From NCBI RefSeq assembly GCF_900129965.1, contig NZ_FQXM01000002.1, positions 248,001-312,000 on the forward strand: a stretch of DNA of 64,000 nt. The letters run 5' to 3'. A program made the position numbers and the translations under genes. Source of the DNA: Clostridium grantii DSM 8605 (GTDB lineage Bacteria; Bacillota; Clostridia; Clostridiales; Clostridiaceae). This document shows, in pieces, positions 16,403 to 23,110 of this stretch. Under the pieces are notes generated by a model. The model worked only from the letters and a program-made list of their open reading frames with translations, searched no databases and had not been told where the DNA came from. The stretch's first letter is position 1. Each line of letters starts with the position of its first letter.

Positions 16403-17641
16403 TTGAATGAGAAAAAACTTGTATTTAATGATGTAATAGACAGTGATGATTTACAAATTTCTTTTAAACCTATTGTTTCTATTATAAATAGAAAAAATGT
16501 GGGTTTTGAATCAAAAAATTTAGGTATGCTAAATGAAAATTCTATAGTTTCTATGAAAGACATAATTAAAAATGTAGATGACAAGGATCAAATAATAGCT
16601 ATTGAGAGAAAATATAGAGAAAAAACTGTAGAAATTTATTCCAATTCAATAATCAATACTATGGATACCTTATTATTTATTGATATAAATTTATCGGTTA
16701 TTTCTGATTATGTAGGATCAGGTTTAATCTTAAATTTAATTAAAAGATATAATTTAAAACCTGAAAACGTAGTGTTAAACATTACAGGAGAAAAATTTAA
16801 AAATGTACAGGCAGTTAAAGATTTTATTATAGACTATAGAAGTAGAGGATTTTTAGTATCTTTAAGCGGTATAGGATCTGGTTTTGCAAACCTAGACAAA
16901 ATATCATTTTTTGAACCTGATATTATTATTATTAGTAAAAACATAACTAATTTTATTGAAGAAGATTACTACAAACAAGAAGTATTTAAATCATTAGTTA
17001 ATTTAAGCAAGAGTATCGGAGCTTTAGTAATTGCGGATGGAATTAATTCGGAAGAAAGAGCTTTAACAACAATGGAGCTAGGAGCAGATATGCTAACTGG
17101 TGATTATTTTGGTGAGTATAATAAATTTGATCAAGTATCCATTAAAGAAATTACAGGTAAATTAGATAAAATTGCATTTAGTTATATGATGTATATGGAA
17201 GATAAAATTAATTTTGAAAAATCTAATCACAAGAAATATGAAAAGATTATAAAAGAAATTATTAAAATGTTATCTTTAGTTAATGAAGAAGGTTTTGATA
17301 TTCAATTAAATGAACTATCTCAACGATATAGTGAATTTGAATGTATATATGTTTTAGATTATGAGGGTATACAAGTAACAAATACTGTTACTCAGTATAA
17401 AAATATGCTATCACATAAGGCACTTATTTTCCAACCAGCTAAAATAAAAACAGATCATTCTTTAAAGAAATACTATTATTATTTGAAAAATATGGCTTTG
17501 AAAAAATATATTACGGAAGCTTATATTTCCCTTGCAACAGGGAATTTGTGTGTAACTATTTCAGAAGTATTTAAAACTACCAATGGGAAAAAGTATATTT
17601 TGTGTATTGACTTTAACCCAAATGATATGGATATTAGATAA
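16403..17641 (+). CDS. Degenerate EAL-domain protein, YkuI-like (probable c-di-GMP or signal sensor)
   Basis: 412 aa. Residues about 15-245 align with an EAL phosphodiesterase domain, but the catalytic signatures are lost. EAL is ESK (36-38), DDFGTGYS is replaced by SGIGSGFA (155-162) so both Asp are missing, PDxLKID became PDIIIISK (172-179), and AEGVE became ADGIN (211-215). It should not hydrolyse c-di-GMP; it may bind it or act by contact. The C-terminal part, about 260-410, with CIYVLDYEGIQVTNTV, resembles the PAS/Cache-like domain that follows EAL in Bacillus YkuI. TTG start after AGGTAGGTG. Single gene with a terminator at 17646-17676. Confidence 0.8.
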   Translation: MNEKKLVFNDVIDSDDLQISFKPIVSIINRKNVGFESKNLGMLNENSIVSMKDIIKNVDDKDQIIAIERKYREKTVEIYSNSIINTMDTLLFIDINLSVISDYVGSGLILNLIKRYNLKPENVVLNITGEKFKNVQAVKDFIIDYRSRGFLVSLSGIGSGFANLDKISFFEPDIIIISKNITNFIEEDYYKQEVFKSLVNLSKSIGALVIADGINSEERALTTMELGADMLTGDYFGEYNKFDQVSIKEITGKLDKIAFSYMMYMEDKINFEKSNHKKYEKIIKEIIKMLSLVNEEGFDIQLNELSQRYSEFECIYVLDYEGIQVTNTVTQYKNMLSHKALIFQPAKIKTDHSLKKYYYYLKNMALKKYITEAYISLATGNLCVTISEVFKTTNGKKYILCIDFNPNDMDIR

Positions 17642-17645
17642 TTAT

Positions 17646-17676
17646 AAAGACAGCAACTTTAATGGTTGCTGTCTTT
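17646..17676 (+). terminator. Terminator after the EAL gene
   Basis: Perfect 12-bp stem (17646-17657 with 17665-17676), 7-base loop, weak T tail. Confidence 0.8.
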
Positions 17677-17704
17677 AAATTTATTGATAAGGGGGAGGAA
17701 ATTC

Positions 17705-18982
17705 ATGAGAAAACCTTTAGCGGATAGAATTAGACCTCTTGAAATTGAGGAAGTAGTTGGTCAAGAACATATTTTAGGAAAAGGTAAAATTTTAGATAGG
17801 ATTGTAAAATCAAATATAATTCCCAATATGATTTTTTATGGGCCACCAGGCACTGGAAAGACAACTGTTGCAAATATAATAGCAAAGCAAACGAAGAAAA
17901 GATTTTACAAGTTAAATGCTACTAATGCTTCTGTAAAGGATATAAAAGTTATAATTGATGAGTTAAACACTTTTATGGGATGCAATGGGGTTCTTCTTTA
18001 CTTAGATGAGATTCAAAATTTTAACAAGAAACAACAACAATCTTTGTTGGAATTTATGGAGAATGGATCTATAACGTTGATTGCTAGTACTACTGAGAAT
18101 CCATACTTCTATATATATAATGCCATTCTTAGCAGATCTTCAATTTTTGAATTCAAAATGCTAGAAGAAAAGCATATTAAAAAAGCAATGGAAAGAGCAG
18201 TGAAAATAATACAAAATGATTTTGAAAATATAAATATAGAAATAAAGAACAATGCTTTGGAAGTTTTGATAGATTTGTGTAATGGGGATATGAGAAAAGC
18301 ACTAAATTTTCTTGAATTAAGTGTTTATTCCACACCAGTAAATAAAGATAATACTATAGTTGTAGATATCGAAATTGTAAAAGAGTGTGCTCAAAAAAAA
18401 GTTTTCAACTTTGATAAAGATGGAGATAATCATTATGATTGCTTGAGTGCTTTTCAAAAATCTATTAGAGGTAGTGATGCTGATGCATCTATTCATTATC
18501 TAGCTAGATTAATAAAAGCAGGAGAATTACAATCAATTTGTAGGAGATTGATGGTTATAGCGGCTGAAGATATAGGTCTAGCTTATCCAAATGCCATAAC
18601 AATTGTAAAGAGTTGCGTTGATGTAGCTTTTCAATTAGGGTTGCCAGAAGCTAGAATACCACTAGCAGAAGCAACAATTTTATTAGCAACTAGTCCTAAA
18701 TCAAATTCTGCTATTTTAGCTATAGATCAAGCGCTAACTGATTTGGATAATGAAAAAGTAGAGGATATACCTTCGTATTTAAAAGATGGGCACTATGAAG
18801 GAGCTAACAAGTTAAATAGAGCAGTAGGTTATAAATTTCCACATAATTATGAAAATAACTATGTAAGACAGCAATACTTACCAGAAAATTTTAAAAACAA
18901 ATCTTATTATAAACCGGGTAAAAACAAATTTGAAAATGCTATAAAATTATTTTTAGAAATGTTAAAAAATAATCAAAAATAA
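17705..18982 (+). CDS. rarA: Replication-associated recombination protein RarA (MgsA)
   Basis: AAA+ ATPase related to clamp-loader subunits, acting at stalled replication forks. Walker A GPPGTGKTT lies near residue 46, Walker B LLYLDEIQNF near 97, and sensor-1 STTENPYF near 125. The C-terminal half has the family's AAEDIGLAYPNA and LAEATILLATSPKSN blocks. 425 aa. The start is ATG 17705, preceded by GGGGGAGGAA; the in-frame upstream extension lacks a ribosome site. It lies directly before iscR, but the latter has its own strong promoter, so they are separate units. Confidence 0.92.
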   Translation: MRKPLADRIRPLEIEEVVGQEHILGKGKILDRIVKSNIIPNMIFYGPPGTGKTTVANIIAKQTKKRFYKLNATNASVKDIKVIIDELNTFMGCNGVLLYLDEIQNFNKKQQQSLLEFMENGSITLIASTTENPYFYIYNAILSRSSIFEFKMLEEKHIKKAMERAVKIIQNDFENINIEIKNNALEVLIDLCNGDMRKALNFLELSVYSTPVNKDNTIVVDIEIVKECAQKKVFNFDKDGDNHYDCLSAFQKSIRGSDADASIHYLARLIKAGELQSICRRLMVIAAEDIGLAYPNAITIVKSCVDVAFQLGLPEARIPLAEATILLATSPKSNSAILAIDQALTDLDNEKVEDIPSYLKDGHYEGANKLNRAVGYKFPHNYENNYVRQQYLPENFKNKSYYKPGKNKFENAIKLFLEMLKNNQK

Positions 18983-18984
18983 AG

Positions 18985-19013
18985 TTGACAATTTTACTGT
19001 GATTTGATATGAT
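18985..19013 (+). promoter_or_regulatory. sigma-A promoter of iscR-iscS-iscU
   Basis: Perfect TTGACA, 17-base spacer, TATGAT. The leader to iscR is about 45 bases and is where IscR autoregulation would be expected (inferred). Confidence 0.85.
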
Positions 19014-19063
19014 AGCTTTAAAAGTAAAGTAGAGTTAAATACTAGGAATTGAGAGGTGGGAAA

Positions 19064-19489
19064 ATGAAATTATCTACTAAGACAAGATATGGAGTTAAAG
19101 CTATGCTTGATATTGCTTATAATTCAAAAGACAACCCTATATCCATAAAATGTATTTCTGAAAGACAACATATATCTGAATCCTACTTAGAACAACTTTT
19201 TGCTTTATTACGTAAAGCAAAATTAGTTAAAAGTATCAGGGGTGCGCAAGGGGGATATATTCTTGGAAAAAAAGCTTCTGAAATTTCAGTTTGGGATATA
19301 ATGGAGGTCTTAGAAGGTCCGGTTGAAATTTCAGATTGCCTTGATAATTCTGAATGTAATAATAGTGAAGTATGTGCCACAAGGTTGCTTTGGGGAAAAA
19401 TTAAGAAAAGTATAGACGATGTTACAAAGTCTATAACTTTACAAGATATGTTAAATGATTATCTTTCAATGATACATAAAGAGGAGTGA
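19064..19489 (+). CDS. iscR: Rrf2-family Fe-S regulator (IscR type)
   Basis: 141-aa winged-helix repressor of the Rrf2 family. It shows LSTKTRYGVKAMLDIA at the N terminus, the helix ISESYLEQLFALLRKAKLVKS and the wing GAQGGYIL. Three cysteines at C-x5-C-x5-C (DCLDNSECNNSEVC, about residues 92-104) match the [2Fe-2S] ligand spacing of IscR. It is followed after 4 bases by iscS, so it most likely senses Fe-S status and controls its own operon. The ATG at 19064 follows GAGGTGG; an upstream in-frame TTG would lie before the ribosome site. Confidence 0.9.
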   Translation: MKLSTKTRYGVKAMLDIAYNSKDNPISIKCISERQHISESYLEQLFALLRKAKLVKSIRGAQGGYILGKKASEISVWDIMEVLEGPVEISDCLDNSECNNSEVCATRLLWGKIKKSIDDVTKSITLQDMLNDYLSMIHKEE

Positions 19490-19493
19490 AAAT

Positions 19494-20684
19494 ATGAAAA
19501 ATAGAGTTTATTTAGATTATTCTGCAACAACATTTACAAAAAAAGAAGTTTTGGATGAAATGATACCATACTTTACAGAGTATTATGGAAATCCATCATC
19601 TTTTTATAACTTTGCATATAAAAACAAATTAGCAATTGATAAAGCAAGAGAAGAAGTAGCAAAGACCATTAATGCAGATAAAAATGAGATTTATTTTACT
19701 AGCGGCGGGGCGGAAGCAGATAACTGGGCTATTAAAGGAATTGCATATTCAAAAAAATATACTGGAAACCATATAATAACTTCAAAGATTGAACATCATG
19801 CTATAACAAATACTTTGAAATTTTTAGAAAAGAATGGATTTGAGGTTACTTATTTAGATGTTGATGATATGGGAGTTATAAATCTTCAACAATTAAAAGA
19901 CAGTATAAAAGAAACAACTGTTTTAGTTAGTATAATGTTTGCTAATAATGAGATTGGAACAATTCAACCTATTAAAGAAATAGGTGCAATTTGTAAGGAA
20001 AAGAGGATTTTATTCCATACGGATGCTGTTCAAGCAATAACTCATGTACCTATTGATGTTAATGAGATGAATATAGATATGTTATCGTTGGCGGCTCATA
20101 AATTCTATGGCCCAAAGGGAGTAGGTGCGCTTTACGTTAAAAAAGGTATTAAGCTAGAAAACTTAATACATGGTGGAGGGCAAGAAAAAGGAAAAAGAGG
20201 TACTACTGAAAATGTACCAGGAATTGTAGGTTTGGGTAAGGCTATTGAAATTGCTCGTTCATCTATGGAACAAGAAAGTGAAAGACTAACTAAATTAAGA
20301 GAAAAATTAATTAATGAACTATTACAAAGGATACCACATGCTAAATTAAATGGAACTACTGGAGATGAAAGATTACCTGGTAATGTTAATATAAGCTTTG
20401 TTGGTGTTGAAGGTGAAACTTTATTATTAGATTTAGATGATATAGGAATAAATGCTTCTACGGGGAGTGCTTGTGCTTCAGGAGATTTGTCGGCATCACA
20501 CGTGTTATTAGCCATAGGTTTATCACATGGAGTTGCACATGGTTCTTTAAGATTAAGTTTAGGGGAACAAACTACGGAAGAAGATGTAGATTATGTTATT
20601 AATGAATTACCAAAGATTATCTCAAGAAGAAGAGAAATGTCACCATTTTGGGAAGAATTTTTAAAAGAAAGAGGGGAGCGTTAA
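19494..20684 (+). CDS. iscS: Cysteine desulfurase (IscS/NifS)
   Basis: PLP enzyme that removes sulfur from cysteine and delivers it as persulfide to the scaffold protein for Fe-S assembly. 396 aa. Seen: LDYSATT (7-13), EHHA (100-103), HTDAVQA (175-181), the PLP lysine Lys203 in SLAAHKFYGPKG, and the persulfide cysteine Cys327 in STGSACASGD. The following insertion (SASHVLLAIGL) is of the IscS/NifS class. It is preceded by iscR and followed after 2 bases by the scaffold gene, a compact ISC operon without hscA/hscB/fdx, as usual in Firmicutes. Confidence 0.95.
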   Translation: MKNRVYLDYSATTFTKKEVLDEMIPYFTEYYGNPSSFYNFAYKNKLAIDKAREEVAKTINADKNEIYFTSGGAEADNWAIKGIAYSKKYTGNHIITSKIEHHAITNTLKFLEKNGFEVTYLDVDDMGVINLQQLKDSIKETTVLVSIMFANNEIGTIQPIKEIGAICKEKRILFHTDAVQAITHVPIDVNEMNIDMLSLAAHKFYGPKGVGALYVKKGIKLENLIHGGGQEKGKRGTTENVPGIVGLGKAIEIARSSMEQESERLTKLREKLINELLQRIPHAKLNGTTGDERLPGNVNISFVGVEGETLLLDLDDIGINASTGSACASGDLSASHVLLAIGLSHGVAHGSLRLSLGEQTTEEDVDYVINELPKIISRRREMSPFWEEFLKERGER

Positions 20685-20686
20685 TT

Positions 20687-21118
20687 ATGTATAGTGAAAA
20701 AGTAATGGACCATTTTAGAAACCCAAGAAATGTTGGAGAATTGGAAGACGCCAATGGTGTTGGAGAAGTCGGAAATGCTAAATGTGGAGATATAATGAAA
20801 ATTTATTTAAAAGTTGAAGATAATATCATAAAAGATATAAAGTTTAAAACTTTTGGATGTGGATCTGCTATTGCTTCTTCAAGTATGGCAACAGAAATGA
20901 TTAAAGGTAAAACAGTAGAAGAAGCTTGGGAATTATCTAATAAAGCTGTTGCTGAAGCATTAGATGGGTTACCTCCAGTTAAAATGCATTGTTCTGTTTT
21001 GGCAGAAGAGGCAATTCACAAAGCTATAAATGATTATAGAAAAAATAATGGTTATGATGCATGGGATTTTGAAGAACATTCAGATGATTTACATGATATG
21101 GTGCATGGAGAAGAGTAA
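20687..21118 (+). CDS. iscU: Fe-S cluster scaffold protein IscU/NifU N-terminal type
   Basis: 143-aa scaffold on which Fe-S clusters are built. The three cluster cysteines are in NAKCGDIM, TFGCGSAIASSSM and KMHCSVLAEEA. The Asp after the first cysteine, needed for cluster release, is present. The protein starts MYSEKVMDHFRNPRN, the normal start of the family, at the ATG at 20687, preceded by GAGGGGAG. The open frame extends upstream into iscS, but that part has no ribosome site. It is the last gene of the operon; a terminator follows. Confidence 0.95.
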   Translation: MYSEKVMDHFRNPRNVGELEDANGVGEVGNAKCGDIMKIYLKVEDNIIKDIKFKTFGCGSAIASSSMATEMIKGKTVEEAWELSNKAVAEALDGLPPVKMHCSVLAEEAIHKAINDYRKNNGYDAWDFEEHSDDLHDMVHGEE

Positions 21119-21129
21119 AATTAACTTAT

Positions 21130-21166
21130 AGCTGAATTTCGCCAGAAATTCAGCTGTTTTATTTTT
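21130..21166 (+). terminator. Terminator of the isc operon
   Basis: 10-bp stem (21130-21139 with 21146-21155), then a GTTTTATTTTT tail. Confidence 0.88.
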
Positions 21167-21297
21167 GTGGTTTATTAACTATAGTCCTTGTTGAAACAAA
21201 TAAAGGTTTTATATGAAATTTTGGGATAAATTATAAACTGTTGGTAATAATAAATATGGGTATTATAATTATTTCGATTTTTGTTAGGATGATGCAA

Positions 21298-21795
21298 GTG
21301 CTTAAAAACAAAGATTTTTTATATAAAAATGTAGAAAGTATTCAAGGAAAAAGAGTGGGTTTTATCAAGGATATTCTAATTAGTTTTTCAGAAAGGAAAA
21401 TATTGGGATTTTCAGTGGTTTCTACAAACTTATTCTCTAAGAATAAATATATTACAAAAGAAGATATAGTTTCAATAGGTGAAAGTATAATATATTCAAA
21501 ATATAACACAGGAAATTTCCTTAAATTTTCCGAAATAAGGGGATTTGAAGTTATTGATTCAATTGGAAATATAGTAGGAGTTGTGGAGGATATATTGATC
21601 AAAGAAGAAGGACTTGATATTTTAGGCCTACTTATTTCAATGGGTTTAATAGAAAATTTAATACATGGTAAAAAAATAATTTTGCTAGATGATTTTATTT
21701 TAGGAGACAAAAGTATATTTTTATTTAATTCTAATAAAGATTTAGAATTTTATACTAAACCTCACTTCACTTTTATAGGAGATGAAAAAAGATAA
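21298..21795 (+). CDS. PRC-barrel domain protein
   Basis: About 165 aa with two PRC-barrel-like repeats: residues 1-75 (GKRVGFIKDILISFSERKILGFSVV) and 80-150 (EIRGFEVIDSIGNIVGVVEDILI). PRC-barrels occur in RNA-maturation, photosynthetic and sporulation proteins and as small stand-alone proteins in Firmicutes; the role here is unknown. The start is uncertain. The GTG at 21298 has TAGGA 8-10 bases upstream. The in-frame ATGs at 21289 and 21292 and a longer frame from 21241 are also open, the last adding a hydrophobic stretch. It is followed by an AI-2E permease, possibly in one transcript. Confidence 0.65.
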   Translation: MLKNKDFLYKNVESIQGKRVGFIKDILISFSERKILGFSVVSTNLFSKNKYITKEDIVSIGESIIYSKYNTGNFLKFSEIRGFEVIDSIGNIVGVVEDILIKEEGLDILGLLISMGLIENLIHGKKIILLDDFILGDKSIFLFNSNKDLEFYTKPHFTFIGDEKR

Positions 21796-21881
21796 ATTAT
21801 ATAAATGGAAAATATAAAAGATTCTTAATTTATACAATTGTCATTTTTATTTGCATAATTTTTGTTTTAAAAGTAGAATTT

Positions 21882-22817
21882 ATGAGAGAAATAATTTGTA
21901 CCCTATTATATTCATATATTCTTTATTACACTTTAAAACCTTTTCAAAAAACTTTGATTCATAAAGGAATCAAGAAAAAAAATGCATCTGTTCTTCTTGT
22001 AATAAGTGTTTTAGTAGGATTTCTTTTAATGAGTATTTATTTTATACCTTTGTTTTTCAGGGAAAGTATAAGTTTGGCAGGGAACTTTGGAATTGGAGAA
22101 AAAGACTTTTATAAAATAAGCGAAAAATTTTCTGGAATCAAAAACAATAAGATATTAATCAATCTTTTAGATGGGCTGTACAAAAAAGGATACTCTGCTT
22201 TTATGGGATATGCAAATGATTTTTTGGATAATGTTTTAGATTTTGCTGATAATATTTTGGCTGTTTTTGTGATACCTGTAATAACATATTATTTTTTGTG
22301 TGATGCCGAAAAAATAAAAAATAAAATAGTATTTTTATTTCCAATCAAATGGAGAAAAATCATAAGAAAAATTGGATATGATACAGATAAAATTCTTAGC
22401 AAATACATACTTAGTCAATTTTTACTTTGTGGAATTGTCAGTATTTTAACTTTTGTTATTTTGATATGTTTTAAAATAAAATATCCAATATTACTTTCCA
22501 CTATAAATGGAGTGTTCAATATAATACCATATTTTGGGCCTTTGTTTGGTGCTATGCCTTCAATAATTATCGCTTTTGTGTATTCTCCTAAAAAAGCTAT
22601 ATATTTAACTATAGCCCTTTATGCAATACAAGTGTTGGAGGGAAATATAATTGCTCCAAAAATAACAGGAGATTCAGTAGACCTTCATCCTATAGTAGTG
22701 ATTATAGTGTTAATTTTAGGAGGAAAAATAAGTGGAATAATAGGAATGATTTTGGCAATTCCTATTGTTGTTTTTGTTAAAATTATATATGAGGATTTAA
22801 ATTATTATATTTATTGA
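21882..22817 (+). CDS. AI-2E family transporter / putative permease (5' end uncertain)
   Basis: Polytopic membrane protein of the AI-2E (YdbO/PerM) family. At least 311 aa with hydrophobic spans near 36-58, 120-145, 185-210, 215-240 and 270-300. The family signature is FNIIPYFGPLFGAMPSIIIA (about 222-241). The ATG at 21882 has no recognisable ribosome site. The same frame is open for 32 further codons upstream (from 21786) and encodes a further membrane span (FLIYTIVIFICIIFVL), which matches the usual first helix of the family. No ATG, GTG or TTG occurs there. An ATG at 21782 in another frame would join it by one base, so a frameshift or an unusual start is possible. Confidence 0.75.
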   Translation: MREIICTLLYSYILYYTLKPFQKTLIHKGIKKKNASVLLVISVLVGFLLMSIYFIPLFFRESISLAGNFGIGEKDFYKISEKFSGIKNNKILINLLDGLYKKGYSAFMGYANDFLDNVLDFADNILAVFVIPVITYYFLCDAEKIKNKIVFLFPIKWRKIIRKIGYDTDKILSKYILSQFLLCGIVSILTFVILICFKIKYPILLSTINGVFNIIPYFGPLFGAMPSIIIAFVYSPKKAIYLTIALYAIQVLEGNIIAPKITGDSVDLHPIVVIIVLILGGKISGIIGMILAIPIVVFVKIIYEDLNYYIY

Positions 22818-22828
22818 TTTCTAAAATA

Positions 22829-22857
22829 TTGACATAAAACATATTTTTTTTTATAAT
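22829..22857 (+). promoter_or_regulatory. sigma-A promoter of the T-box-alaS unit
   Basis: Perfect TTGACA, 17-base spacer, perfect TATAAT. Transcription should begin near 22864. Confidence 0.88.
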
Positions 22858-22863
22858 CAAACT

Positions 22864-23072
22864 TACTAGTATAGATATTGGGCGTTAATTAGGAATAGTA
22901 AGTAAAGATTGATTTTCAGAGAAAAAGTGGTTGGTGAAAACTTTTATTTAATCTTATTGAAGCTACCTAGGAGTCATATGTTATCGAGGGATATATAGAT
23001 TTTCTATATATAATTAGGGTGGTAACGCGGAAGAATGCTTTCGTCCCTTTTGGGATTGAAAGATTTTTTTTT
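22864..23072 (+). ncRNA. T-box riboswitch (alanine) controlling alaS
   Basis: tRNA-sensing leader of about 210 bases. The conserved T-box AGGGTGGTAACGCGG lies at 23016-23030. The competing terminator is a 10-bp stem (23038-23047 with 23052-23062, one bulged T) followed by nine T. A stem I region with AGAGA and GGTTGGTG motifs lies at about 22915-22935. The likely specifier codon is GCT (Ala) at 22962-22964 in GAAGCTACC, matching the downstream gene. Uncharged tRNA-Ala should favour the antiterminator and alaS expression. Confidence 0.92.
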
Positions 23073-23110
23073 GAAAAACAAAAGTATTTAAATAAATGGA
23101 GGTTTTTAAT

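Noticed and set aside
20132..20515. 127-codon open frame on the minus strand
   Set aside because: Antisense to iscS, no ribosome site, low-complexity composition; a shadow.
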